Positions 42,925 through 51,668 of a DNA stretch of 64,000 nt are shown piece by piece. A program made the translations under genes and the position numbers. Below the pieces are notes generated by a model. It saw nothing but the letters and a program-made list of their open reading frames with translations, ran no database searches and had not been told where the DNA came from. The first letter of the stretch is position 1; the number at the start of each line of letters is the position of its first letter. Origin of the DNA: DATMTS01 sp035564555 (GTDB lineage: Bacteria; Actinomycetota; Actinomycetes; Actinomycetales; Microbacteriaceae); NCBI GenBank assembly GCA_035564555.1, contig DATMTS010000027.1:1-64000 (forward strand). Reading direction: 5' to 3'.

Positions 42925-43062
42925 TCCTACAGGCTATGCGCAGGCGGCGACGCCGGGAACGCCCCCGGTGCCGTACCGCAGGTGGATGACGCGCCCAGGG
43001 GATGTGCCGTACCTTCAGTACGGAATCGCCCATCGGGCGACCGGGGCGTCGACGGCTTGGGG

Positions 43063-43737
43063 GTGCGGATCGTGCAGCAACTGACCGATTTCGCGCTCGC
43101 GCTCGCCTCCTCTCCCCTGCTGTACCTCGTCGTTCTCGCCCTGGTGATCATCGACGGATTCTTCCCCCCGGTGCCCAGCGAGTCGGTCATCATCGCGGTG
43201 GCGGCCATCGCGGTCTCGCACGGTGCGCCCAACATCTGGCTCATAGCGGTGGTCGCGGCGCTAGGGGCGGCCGTCGGCGACAACATCGCATACGCCCTCG
43301 GTCGCGGGCTGGGCGTCGACCGGTTCGCCTGGATGCGCGGACCACGCGTCGCAGCCGGCATCGCGCGAGCAGGCCGGGGGCTGCAGCGCAGCCCCGCCGC
43401 GTTGGTACTGACCGCGCGTTACGTGCCGATCGGGCGAATCGCAGTGAATATGACGGCGGGCGCCACCGGCTTCCGCTGGACGCGATTCTGGCCGCTCACC
43501 GCGGTGGGCGCAGCGCTGTGGTCGGCCTATTCGGTGCTAATCGGAATCGCCGCTGGGCACTGGTTGCACGCGCATCCGCTGCCTGCGGCGCTCCTCGGCA
43601 TCGGCATCGCCATCGCCCTCGGCATCGCGATCGATCGGGTCACGCTCGCCGTCTCACGTCGGCGCAACGCTGCACGCTCTGCAGATGCGCACGATGCAAG
43701 AAAGCTGCGCGAGAGCCCCCCTACGCTGGAGGAGTGA
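43063..43737 (+). CDS. DedA-family membrane protein
   Basis: 224 residues with about five hydrophobic segments. DGFFPPVPSESVIIAVAAIA contains the conserved P-x-P-x-E of DedA/SNARE-associated proteins, and ARYVPIGRIAVNMTAGATGF the (F/Y)-x-R-x3-R-(x)n-G-x3-M-x6-F motif in slightly altered form (the first basic region reads RYVPIGR). DedA proteins translocate undecaprenyl phosphate or phosphatidylethanolamine. Start is uncertain: GTG 43063 or GTG 43072. Its stop overlaps the sdaA start (GTGA). Confidence 0.85.
   Translation: MRIVQQLTDFALALASSPLLYLVVLALVIIDGFFPPVPSESVIIAVAAIAVSHGAPNIWLIAVVAALGAAVGDNIAYALGRGLGVDRFAWMRGPRVAAGIARAGRGLQRSPAALVLTARYVPIGRIAVNMTAGATGFRWTRFWPLTAVGAALWSAYSVLIGIAAGHWLHAHPLPAALLGIGIAIALGIAIDRVTLAVSRRRNAARSADAHDARKLRESPPTLEE
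43722..43727 (+). promoter_or_regulatory. TACGCT -10 of sdaA inside the dedA gene
   Basis: TACGCT lies six bases before the GTG at 43734, within the last codons of dedA. It would give sdaA its own leaderless transcript despite the 4-bp overlap with dedA. Confidence 0.55.
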
Positions 43738-45164
43738 CAGCGTACGTCTCGGCCCTCGACCTCTTCACGATCGGGATCGGCCCTTCCAGTTCGCACACCG
43801 TCGGTCCGATGCGAGCGGCACGGGCGTTCTCGAAGGCCCTCGAACACGCCGGGCTTCTCGAGGCCGTGACGCGCGTGCACGTCACCCTGTACGGTTCGCT
43901 CGGCTCCACCGGACTGGGGCATGGAACACCGGATGCCGTGGTGGCGGGTCTGGCCGGTGAGCGCCCCGAGACCTGCGACCCGGATGCCGTGCGCGGCTCC
44001 TGGTCGCGGCTGCCGGATGCGACCGCCGCATCGTCACAACCGACGACCTCGACGACGCCGACTACCCCGACGGAACCTGCGGGCAGGGTGCTGCTGAACC
44101 GACGGCATCCGATCGCCATGTTGCGGGGTGACATCGCGTTCGAACCCCGCACCCGCCTGCCCGGACATCCGAATGCCCTGCGCTTCACGGCGTGGCGGAA
44201 CGGGCAGGATCGTCCCGTGCTCGAGCAGGCGTACTACTCGATCGGCGGCGGATTCATCCGTCTCGACGGGGCGACGGCATCCTCCGTCGATCGAGCCGAG
44301 CATCCGTACCCGTTCTCGACCTCCGCCGAGCTGATCGCGTTGACCGACGTGACCGGTCTCAGCATCGACGGCATCGCTCTCGCCAACGAGCAGGCGCTGC
44401 ACGGCGAGGAGGGCATCAGCGCCGGGTTGGATGCCGTCTGGGAGGCCATGGCAGCGAGCGTCACGGCCGGGCTCGCCGCGCGAGGTGAGTTGCCCGGCGG
44501 TCTCGGCGTGCGCAGACGGGCGGCTTCGGTACGCGGTCAGCTCGAGGAGTGCGATGCCGAAGGCGAACGAGACACCTCGATCGAGTGGCTGCACGCGTTC
44601 GCGCTGGCCGTCAACGAACAGAACGCGTCGGGCGGCCGCGTCGTCACCGCGCCGACGAACGGAGCGGCAGGCATCATTCCCGCCGTCGGCCACTACTACC
44701 TGCGGTTCGTTCCCGGCGCCTCCGCCCAGGGCATCCGCCGTTTCCTGCTCACCGCGACGGCGATCGGATCGTTGTTCAAGGCCAACGCGTCGATCTCCGG
44801 CGCCGAGGCGGGCTGCCAGGGCGAGGTCGGGTCGGCGTGCGCGATGGCGGCGGGCGGCCTGTGCGCGGTGCTGGGCGGCACACCCCGCCAGGTCGAGAAC
44901 GCCGCCGAGATCGCCATGGAGCACCACCTGGGGCTCACCTGTGACCCCGTCGGCGGTCTCGTGCAGGTGCCATGCATCGAGCGCAACGCCATCGCCGCCT
45001 CGACGGCGGTCTCTGCTGCCCGTCTCGCCCTGCACGGCGACGGGACGCACCTGGTCTCGCTCGACACCGTGATCGAGACGATGCGCCAGACCGGCCTCGA
45101 CATGTCGACGAAGTACAAGGAGACCAGCGAGGGCGGCCTCGCTGTCAGCGTTCCGGACTGCTGA
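43734..45164 (+). CDS. sdaA: L-serine ammonia-lyase (iron-sulfur, single-chain)
   Basis: Deaminates L-serine to pyruvate and ammonia. 476 residues, with the beta domain (SALDLFTIGIGPSSSHTVGPMRAA) fused to the alpha domain. The [4Fe-4S] Cys residues lie in AGCQGEVGSACAMAAGG and LTCDPVGGLVQVPCIERN. GGRVVTAPTNGAAGIIPAV is the catalytic region. The link between early segments contains a Ser/Thr/Pro-rich insert (ASSQPTTSTTPTTPTEPAG) at about residues 100-120. GTG 43734 follows TACGCT by six bases (leaderless pattern). Oxygen sensitivity of the cluster is a known property of the family. Confidence 0.95.
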   Translation: MTAYVSALDLFTIGIGPSSSHTVGPMRAARAFSKALEHAGLLEAVTRVHVTLYGSLGSTGLGHGTPDAVVAGLAGERPETCDPDAVRGSWSRLPDATAASSQPTTSTTPTTPTEPAGRVLLNRRHPIAMLRGDIAFEPRTRLPGHPNALRFTAWRNGQDRPVLEQAYYSIGGGFIRLDGATASSVDRAEHPYPFSTSAELIALTDVTGLSIDGIALANEQALHGEEGISAGLDAVWEAMAASVTAGLAARGELPGGLGVRRRAASVRGQLEECDAEGERDTSIEWLHAFALAVNEQNASGGRVVTAPTNGAAGIIPAVGHYYLRFVPGASAQGIRRFLLTATAIGSLFKANASISGAEAGCQGEVGSACAMAAGGLCAVLGGTPRQVENAAEIAMEHHLGLTCDPVGGLVQVPCIERNAIAASTAVSAARLALHGDGTHLVSLDTVIETMRQTGLDMSTKYKETSEGGLAVSVPDC

Positions 45165-45272
45165 CCGCGTCGCCGCCCGTCGCAGCGGCGCCGGTCGCGT
45201 CGCCGCCACCCGGGATTACCGAATGTTGCGAGCCGGCGAGCGGCGCGAACCTCGGCGTTCTACCGTGAAGGC

Positions 45273-46193
45273 GTGACAGCACCGAATTCCGACCCCAGTA
45301 CGACCCTCGATCGCGCGATCACGCCCGGGCCCCTTGTGGCCGACCCGACCGTCTCGACGCAGTGGCTCGCCGACCATCTCGGTTCCGACGGGCTCGTCGT
45401 GCTCGACGCGAGCGTGTTGCAGGTGGAGGGGTTCGGCGGCAAGCCCGCCTATGTCACGGGTCACGAGCAGTACCTCGTGCACGGGCACATTCCGGGTGCC
45501 GTTTTCGCCGACATCCTCGAGGTGTTCAGCGACCCGGCGGGCAAGCACGGCTTCACCCGACCGAGTGCGGAACTGTTCGAGGCCGCGGCCGACGCGGTCG
45601 GCGTCGACAACAACACGGCCGTCGTCGTCTACGACACCTCGGTGGGACACTGGGCGTCTCGAATCTGGTGGCTGTTCCGTTCGTTCGGCTACGACAACGT
45701 CGCCGTCCTCGACGGCGGCCTGAAGAAGTGGACGGCCGAAGGTCGCAGCACCGAGCGCGGCCACGTCGAACCCCGTGTCGCGGGCGGGTTCGTCGCCCGG
45801 GAGCGCGACGAGTCCTGGGTCGACAAGGAACAGGTGCAGGCGATCGTCTCGGGTGAGGTGGACGGCGTGCTGGTATGCGGCGTTCCGCCGCGCGAGTTCA
45901 CCGGCGAGGTCAACCATCGTGCCCGCGCCGGCCACATTCCGGGTAGCGTGAGTGCGCCCGCGGGCCGGCTGGTCGACCGTGAGACCAATGCGTTCCTCCG
46001 ACCGGATGCCCTCCGTTCCGTCTTCGGCGACGGCATCGGCGGGCGCGTGGTGACCTATTGCGGTGGCGGGATCGCTGCGGCAGCAGACGCGCTCGCTCTC
46101 GCCCTGCTCGGTCATGACGACGTCTCGATCTACGACGGATCGCTCAACGAGTGGTCGTCGGATCCCTCTGCGCCGCTGGAGATCGCGGTCTGA
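45273..46193 (+). CDS. sseA: Sulfurtransferase (two-rhodanese-domain thiosulfate/3-mercaptopyruvate type)
   Basis: 306-residue protein with tandem rhodanese domains. The first (about residues 20-150) holds GHIPGAVFADI and lacks the active Cys; the second (about 175-300) has GHIPGSVSAPAGRL and the active-site Cys in VVTYCGGGIAA. CGGGxxA fits the thiosulfate sulfurtransferase type. GTG 45273 stands six bases after TACCGT with GAAGG between, so initiation mode is ambiguous. Cytosolic. Single gene, flanked by sdaA and the convergent helicase. Confidence 0.93.
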   Translation: MTAPNSDPSTTLDRAITPGPLVADPTVSTQWLADHLGSDGLVVLDASVLQVEGFGGKPAYVTGHEQYLVHGHIPGAVFADILEVFSDPAGKHGFTRPSAELFEAAADAVGVDNNTAVVVYDTSVGHWASRIWWLFRSFGYDNVAVLDGGLKKWTAEGRSTERGHVEPRVAGGFVARERDESWVDKEQVQAIVSGEVDGVLVCGVPPREFTGEVNHRARAGHIPGSVSAPAGRLVDRETNAFLRPDALRSVFGDGIGGRVVTYCGGGIAAAADALALALLGHDDVSIYDGSLNEWSSDPSAPLEIAV

Positions 46194-46209
46194 GCCGAAG
46201 GGCGCTGCC

Positions 46210-48774
46210 TCAGAGCCGGTCGACGCCCGTGACGCGGAGCACGGCGACGCCCTGCTCTGCGGATGCCGCGAGGTCGACGTCGGCAGCGATGCCCCAATCG
46301 TGGTCGCCGGCGGGATCGGCGAGGATCTGACGCACCCGCCAGACGCCCTCGACGGCATGCTCGTCGATCATGATCATGGATGAACTGCGCGCGTCCGCGT
46401 CCGTGCCGATCTCGTCGTGCTCGGCGAAGTAGGCGTCCAGGGCCCGTGACCAGGCCGCGGCGCCGAATTCAGGATCGAGTTCGGCCAGGGCATCGACCCG
46501 CTCGAGTGCCGCCGACTGCACCCGCCGGAACAGCTCGTTGCGCACCAGCACCGTGAACGCGCGACGGTTCGTCGTGACGTCGTGTGCCTGCGGGCCGTGC
46601 TCCCGGTCGGCGACGACGACCGATCGGGTCGTGGCATCCGGGTGCACGAGCTCCTCCCATTCATCCAACAGGCTGGAGTCGACCTGGCGCACGACTTCGC
46701 CGAGCCACTCGATCAGATCGAGCAGCGCTTCGTCCTTCAGCTCGTCCGGAATCGTCTGACGCACCGCCCGGTACGCGTCGGTGAGGTAACGCAGCACGAC
46801 GCCCTCGCTGCGGCTGAGCTTGTAGAACGAGACGTACTCCGTGAACGTCATGGCTCGTTCGAACATGTCACGAACAACGGACTTCGGGCTCAATGCGAAG
46901 TCGCGCACCCAGGGCTGACGCGCAGCGAAGGTCTCATACGCCTGCTCGAGCAGTTCGGCGAGCGGTTCGGGGTGCGTCACCTTCTCGAGCAGCTCCATCC
47001 GCTCCTCGTACTCGACGCCCTCCGCTTTCATCGCGGCGACTGCTTCGCCGCGCGCCATGAACTGCTGGGCGGCGAGCACGGCGCGAGGATCATCCAGGGT
47101 CGATTCGACGATCGAGATGAGGTCGAGGGCGTAATCCCCGGTGCCGGCGGAGGCGGCGGCATCCGCATCGATGAGCTCGAAGGCGGCCAGGGCGAACGGC
47201 GACAGCGGCTGGTTCAACGCGAAGTTCGGCTGCAGATCCACGGTCAGCCCGATGCCTTCCGGCGTGCTGTGCACGATGCCGGCGTCGCGTAGCGTGCGGT
47301 AGATCGCCAGCGCACGTCTGGCCAGTTCGAGTTGCCGTTTCCACGGCTCGTGGTTGTCGAACACCAAGGCATGCACGTTGCGGAATACATCCCCGCCGCG
47401 CGCGATCACGTTGATCAGCATCGCGCTCGTGATCTGCAGCTGCGGGGTCAGCCGCTCCGGTTCGGCGGCGATCAGGCGCCGGTACGACGGCTCACCCCAG
47501 GAGACGAAGCCCTCCGGAGCCTTCTTGCGAACGATCTTGCGCTTCTTCTTCGGGTCATCGCCGGCCTTGGCGACGGCGCGCAGGTTCTCGACGTCGTGCT
47601 CGGGCGCCTGCGCGACGACCGTTCCCGCCGCATCGAAGCCCGCGCGACCCGCGCGGCCGGCGATCTGGTGGAACTCCCGCGCGGTGAGTTGTCGCATCCT
47701 GCTGCCGTCGTACTTCGTCAGGGCGGTCAGCAGCACGGTGCGGATGGGCACATTGATGCCGACACCGAGCGTGTCGGTGCCGCAGATCACGCGCAGCAGA
47801 CCGAGCTGTGCGAGCTGCTCGACCAGACGACGGTACTTCGGCAGCATGCCGGCGTGATGCACGCCCACCCCGAGACGAATCAACCGGGACAACGTGGTGC
47901 CGAAACCGGTGGAGAAGCGGAACGCGCCGATCGCCTCGGCGATGGCATCCCGTTGCTGCCGACCGGCCACCTTCGCCCCGGCGAGCGCCTGCGCACGCTC
48001 GAGAGCGGCCGCCTGCGCGAAGTGCACGACATAGATCGGCGCTCGTCCGTCGGCCAGCAGGTCGTCGATCGTCTCGTGCACGGGCGTCGTCGCATACTCG
48101 TAGTCCAGCGGCACGGGCCGATCGACGCCGGTGATGGTCTCCGTCTCGCGCCCGGTGCGCTGCGCGAGGTCGTCGGCAAGCCAACCGACGTCGCCGAGCG
48201 TCGCCGACATCAGCACGAACTGAACCCCGGCCAGCGTGAGCAGCGGCACCTGCCAGGCCCACCCGCGATCCGGGTCGGCGTAGAAATGGAACTCGTCCAT
48301 CACGACCTGCCCGACGGGGGCATCCGGCCCGTGCCGCAACGCGAGGTTGGCGAGGATCTCGGCCGTGCAGCAGACGATGGGGGCGTCGGGGTTGACTGCC
48401 GAATCGCCGGTCATCATGCCGACGTTCGCCGCGCCGAACACCTCGACGAGAGCGAAGAACTTCTCCGACACGAGCGCCTTGATCGGCGCGGTGTAGTAGC
48501 TGCGCACGCCTTCGGCCAAGGCGAACGCGTGCGCGCCGACCGCGACCAGCGACTTGCCCGTGCCGGTCGGCGTGCTCAGGATCACGTTGACCCCGCTCGC
48601 GATCGCGATCAGGGCATCCTCCTGGGCCGGATACGGCGTCAGCCCCCGGTCGGCGACCCAGCCGAGGAACACGTCGAGCACCTGGTCTGCCTGTGCAGCA
48701 CCGCCGGGACCGGTCGTGACGGCCTCGATGCGCTCTGGCAGAGAGGCAGTCCCTTCCACCGCAGCGGGCGTCAT
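46210..48774 (-). CDS. DExH-box superfamily 2 RNA/DNA helicase (Ski2/HelY-like)
   Basis: 854-residue helicase. Domain 1 has the Q-like YPAQEDAL, Walker A STPTGTGKSLV, TAPIKALVSEKF (Ia), TAEILANLA (Ib), and the Walker B box DEFHFYAD. Domain 2 shows LMSATLGD (III), VHHAGMLPKYRRLVEQL (IV-like), and IAGRAGRAGFD (VI). The C-terminal ~350 residues are the long helical region of DUF3516-containing actinobacterial helicases, with SPKSVVRDMFERAMTF and YLTDAYRAVRQTIPDEL. ATG 48774 overlaps the stop of the LysR-like gene by 4 bp, so they are cotranscribed. Role probably RNA turnover or repair; not decided by sequence. Confidence 0.92.
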   Translation of the reverse strand: MTPAAVEGTASLPERIEAVTTGPGGAAQADQVLDVFLGWVADRGLTPYPAQEDALIAIASGVNVILSTPTGTGKSLVAVGAHAFALAEGVRSYYTAPIKALVSEKFFALVEVFGAANVGMMTGDSAVNPDAPIVCCTAEILANLALRHGPDAPVGQVVMDEFHFYADPDRGWAWQVPLLTLAGVQFVLMSATLGDVGWLADDLAQRTGRETETITGVDRPVPLDYEYATTPVHETIDDLLADGRAPIYVVHFAQAAALERAQALAGAKVAGRQQRDAIAEAIGAFRFSTGFGTTLSRLIRLGVGVHHAGMLPKYRRLVEQLAQLGLLRVICGTDTLGVGINVPIRTVLLTALTKYDGSRMRQLTAREFHQIAGRAGRAGFDAAGTVVAQAPEHDVENLRAVAKAGDDPKKKRKIVRKKAPEGFVSWGEPSYRRLIAAEPERLTPQLQITSAMLINVIARGGDVFRNVHALVFDNHEPWKRQLELARRALAIYRTLRDAGIVHSTPEGIGLTVDLQPNFALNQPLSPFALAAFELIDADAAASAGTGDYALDLISIVESTLDDPRAVLAAQQFMARGEAVAAMKAEGVEYEERMELLEKVTHPEPLAELLEQAYETFAARQPWVRDFALSPKSVVRDMFERAMTFTEYVSFYKLSRSEGVVLRYLTDAYRAVRQTIPDELKDEALLDLIEWLGEVVRQVDSSLLDEWEELVHPDATTRSVVVADREHGPQAHDVTTNRRAFTVLVRNELFRRVQSAALERVDALAELDPEFGAAAWSRALDAYFAEHDEIGTDADARSSSMIMIDEHAVEGVWRVRQILADPAGDHDWGIAADVDLAASAEQGVAVLRVTGVDRL

Positions 48775-49508
48775 GGTCGCCTCTTTCTGGGATGCTTTCG
48801 GGCTGCGCGACCTCCGGCGAAACCGGAGCCTGCGCGACCGCCCGCAGAACCGGCGCTTCCACGATCGCGCGCGGAACCGGAGCGGTCGCGACCCGGCGCC
48901 CGTGCTTCCCGCTTCGCGCCGCCCGCCTCGGACGCGGAACCGCGTGAGCTGTTCGCCGTGCGACCGCGCACGATGCCGACGAATTCCTCGATCGCGTCGG
49001 CGTCGTGCTGGTCGGCGTTCACCGACCACGCGAGGCCGATGCGGGTGGCTGCGCCGTCGGAGACCTCGCGCGCCACGACATCGCGGCGAGCGTGCAGGCG
49101 CGCGATCGAGTGCGGTACGACCACGACCCCGACGCCGGCGGCGACCAGCGCGATGGACTCCGCGACCTGCGCGTCGAAGGTGTGAATCGGTCCGTCGGCC
49201 AGTGCATCGATCTCCGCCAGGGTGACCGTCTGCTCTGCCGCGAGTACGTGATCCTTCGGCACGACGACCACCGGCGACTCCTGATAGAGCGGGATCAGGT
49301 GCAGACCGGAGAGATCCGGCTCGTCGCCGGCTGCAAGCCGCACGAAGGCCAGCAGAGCGCCGCCCTCCTCGATCACCGAGAACTGCCCGGCGTCGTCGGT
49401 CTGAATGAGTTCGAGCGGCTGCTGGGGATGCCGTTGCGCCCAGATCCGCGCCCACTTGGCCGGAGTGACACCCGCCGTATAGGCGACCCGCAACACGGGT
49501 TTCGCCAT
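48771..49508 (-). CDS. LysR-type substrate-binding domain protein without HTH
   Basis: 245 residues. The first ~190 form a periplasmic-binding-like effector domain of LysR regulators (LRVAYTAGVTPAKWARIWAQRHP, then LHLIPLYQESPVVVVPKDHVLA and VAAGVGVVVVPHSIARLHARRDV, in parts). No N-terminal helix-turn-helix is present: the ORF upstream of ATG 49508 is short and unlike one. The C-terminal 55 residues are Arg/Ser/Gly/Ala-rich and probably disordered. It is divergent from the DUF5997-like gene (56 bp apart) and overlaps the helicase start. A ligand-sensing protein that works without its own DNA-binding domain is the simplest reading. Confidence 0.85.
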   Translation of the reverse strand: MAKPVLRVAYTAGVTPAKWARIWAQRHPQQPLELIQTDDAGQFSVIEEGGALLAFVRLAAGDEPDLSGLHLIPLYQESPVVVVPKDHVLAAEQTVTLAEIDALADGPIHTFDAQVAESIALVAAGVGVVVVPHSIARLHARRDVVAREVSDGAATRIGLAWSVNADQHDADAIEEFVGIVRGRTANSSRGSASEAGGAKREARAPGRDRSGSARDRGSAGSAGGRAGSGFAGGRAARKHPRKRRP

Positions 49509-49552
49509 GTCGTGCCCTTCCCTCGTCGCGGCGCGCTGCACCCCGGTCAGGA

Positions 49553-49558
49553 TACGCT
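49553..49558 (+). promoter_or_regulatory. TACGCT -10 of the DUF5997-like gene (leaderless)
   Basis: TACGCT six bases before ATG 49565, in the 56-bp gap between divergent genes. Confidence 0.6.
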
Positions 49559-49564
49559 GAAGCA

Positions 49565-49978
49565 ATGACCGAGCAGAAAACGCCAGGCGAGCAGGCCGAC
49601 GCCCAGGCCATGAAGCCGCAGACCGCTGCGAAGAAGCTCGGCATCTATCTTCCGGCGGCTCCGACCGCGTTCCGGGATGCGCCGATTTCGCGTGACGCCT
49701 TCGCGGCGCTTCAGTCGGATCCGCCGCAATGGCTCGTCGAGTTGCGCCGCACCGGTCCGCACCCGCGCGAGGTCGTCGCGCGCAAGCTGGGTGTCTCGAC
49801 CTCCGGTCTCAACCGGGCTGGACTCACCGACGCGCTGACCACCGACGAGATCAAGGCTCTGCTTGCCGACCCGCCGGAATGGCTGGTGCGCGAGCGGGCG
49901 ACTCAAGCCGCGGTGCGCGCGGAGAACGCCCGAGTGAAGACACGCAACGCCGAGAGGTCGTCGGACCGACGAGAGTGA
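49565..49978 (+). CDS. DUF5997-like protein, 137 aa
   Basis: Small soluble protein. MKPQTAAKKLGIYLPAAPTAFRD, then SDPPQWLVELRRTGPHPREVVARKLGVSTSGLNRAGL (a predicted helix-turn-helix-like segment, in parts), and a second DPPEWLVRERA motif. The repeated DPP(Q/E)WL in two halves suggests an internal duplication. The gene is commonly divergent from an HTH-less LysR-like protein in actinobacteria, as here. It may supply the DNA-binding function that its neighbour lacks; this is inference. ATG 49565, leaderless signal upstream. Confidence 0.8.
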   Translation: MTEQKTPGEQADAQAMKPQTAAKKLGIYLPAAPTAFRDAPISRDAFAALQSDPPQWLVELRRTGPHPREVVARKLGVSTSGLNRAGLTDALTTDEIKALLADPPEWLVRERATQAAVRAENARVKTRNAERSSDRRE

Positions 49979-50040
49979 GCGCACCCGTGCGCCTTGGATA
50001 GTCCTTGCGCTTCGGCGAGACCGCCGGGAAGCATCGGGGC

Positions 50041-50850
50041 ATGGACATTTCATCGAAGGTCTTTCGGCCCCGCACCGCGATCGTCACAGGCGCCAGTTCG
50101 GGCATCGGACGAGCGAGCGCGATCGCACTCGCTCGTGACGGCATGGATGTCGCAATCACCTGGAATTCGAACGAAGAGGGTGCGGAGACGACCACGAAAG
50201 CGGTGCGAGAGCTGGGTCGCCGAGCGGTCGCGGCTCACCTGGACACCGCCAGCGCGCCGGGCTGCGCCGACGTCGTCGACTCGGTCATCGATCGGCTCGG
50301 CTCCATCGATGTCTTCGTCAACAACGCAGGCGCGACGATCTCCGCTCCGTTCCTGCAACTCGACTGGGAGACCTGGCGGAAGGTCGTCGCGATCAATCTC
50401 GACGGTGCCTTCGCGTGCATCCAACGGGCGGCTCTGCGCATGGTGGAACAGGGCACGGGCGGCCGCATCATCGCGGTGACAAGCGTGCACGAGCATCAGC
50501 CGAAGGTCGGTTTCGCCGCCTACAGCACCGCCAAACACGGCCTGGGCGGCCTGATCAAGAACATCGCGATCGAACTGGCGCAATACGGCATCACCGCCAA
50601 TGCCGTCGCACCGGGTGAGATCGACGTGCGGGCAAGCGACAGAGGCGACGATATCGCCGCCACCGACCGGCCCGGCGTGCCACTGCGTCGACCCGGAAAC
50701 TCGGCAGAGATCGGCGACGTGATCGCCTTCCTCGCCTCCCCCGCCGCCTCCTACGTCAACGGTGCGAGCTGGACGGTCGACGGAGGGATGCTTCAGATGG
50801 GCCCGCAAGGGGCCACTGCCATCGCCGACGACGGCTGGCGAACCGGTTGA
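50041..50850 (+). CDS. SDR-family oxidoreductase
   Basis: 269-residue classical short-chain dehydrogenase. The cofactor motif TGASSGIGRA is at residues 16-25, VNNAGATISAP the next, then the catalytic Ser in VTSVHEHQP and the YSTAKHG Tyr/Lys. PGEIDVRAS and LASPAASYVNGASWTVDGGM complete the pattern; the last is typical of glucose-1-dehydrogenase/3-oxoacyl-reductase-like proteins. Substrate unknown. Start ATG 50041 is set by the fold; an upstream in-frame ATG at 50005 adds a short unrelated tail. Confidence 0.9.
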   Translation: MDISSKVFRPRTAIVTGASSGIGRASAIALARDGMDVAITWNSNEEGAETTTKAVRELGRRAVAAHLDTASAPGCADVVDSVIDRLGSIDVFVNNAGATISAPFLQLDWETWRKVVAINLDGAFACIQRAALRMVEQGTGGRIIAVTSVHEHQPKVGFAAYSTAKHGLGGLIKNIAIELAQYGITANAVAPGEIDVRASDRGDDIAATDRPGVPLRRPGNSAEIGDVIAFLASPAASYVNGASWTVDGGMLQMGPQGATAIADDGWRTG

Positions 50851-50936
50851 TCCTCGTCCCGGCCGGGCAGGCACGCCTGCCTGCGACGCGGGCCCGCCCA
50901 TGCCGCGCGGGCGGTCTCGTGCAGCAGAATGTGGTG

Positions 50937-51668
50937 ATGAGCGAACGCAGAGCCCACTCCGATTCCCACGTCGCGCCGGCCGGGCGCGACGTCGCGCCGG
51001 GCAGCGGAGCCTCTGGCGTGATCGACCTCAGCCACACCATCCGCGCCGGCCTGGTGACCTATCCCGGCCTGCCCGCGCCGGCGATCTCCCCGTACCTCAC
51101 TCGCGAGAACTCCCGCACGGTCTATTCCACTGGCACGGAGTTCGCGATGGACAGCATCACGATGATCGGCAACACGGGAACCTACCTCGACAGCCCCTAT
51201 CACCGGTACGAAACCGGAGCGGATCTGGCGGGCCTGAACCTGGCGACGCTCGTCGATCTGCCCGCGGAGGTCTTCCATCTGGCCGACGCCCCTGAGCGGG
51301 GCATCGGGCACGAGGTCTTTCTCGACCGGGAACTGCGTGGCTCGGCCGTCTTGCTGCACACCGGCTGGGATCGACACTTCGGCACAGCGATGTATGCGCT
51401 GGGTGCGCCGTTCCTCAGCGAAGACGGTGCCCGGCAACTGGTGGACTCGGGGGTAACGCTCGTGGGCATCGACTCGCTGAATCTCGACGACACCGAGTCG
51501 GGCGGCGAGCGTCCGGCGCATTCCCTGCTGCTGGCGGCAGGCATCCACGTGGTCGAGCACCTGACGAACCTGGCGGTGCTGCCCGCGCACGGCGCCCGGT
51601 TCACCGCGGTGCCGCCCAAGGTCGAGGGCTTCGGCACGTTCCCGGTGCGCGCGTTCGCGACCCTCTAA
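50937..51668 (+). CDS. Cyclase-family hydrolase with altered metal motif
   Basis: 243-residue protein of the cyclase/arylformamidase superfamily (IDLSHTIRAGLVTYPGLPAP at the start of the fold). The usual HxGTHxDxPxH metal motif reads NTGTYLDSPYH: the first two His are Asn and Tyr, while the Asp and the last His are kept. SVLLHTGWDRHFG-like (AVLLHTGWDRHFG) and GIDSLNLDD follow normally. Loss of two ligands suggests a different metal site or a non-hydrolytic role. ATG 50937 gives a ~30-residue polar N-terminus. It converges on and overlaps the LuxR gene by 4 bp. Confidence 0.82.
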   Translation: MSERRAHSDSHVAPAGRDVAPGSGASGVIDLSHTIRAGLVTYPGLPAPAISPYLTRENSRTVYSTGTEFAMDSITMIGNTGTYLDSPYHRYETGADLAGLNLATLVDLPAEVFHLADAPERGIGHEVFLDRELRGSAVLLHTGWDRHFGTAMYALGAPFLSEDGARQLVDSGVTLVGIDSLNLDDTESGGERPAHSLLLAAGIHVVEHLTNLAVLPAHGARFTAVPPKVEGFGTFPVRAFATL

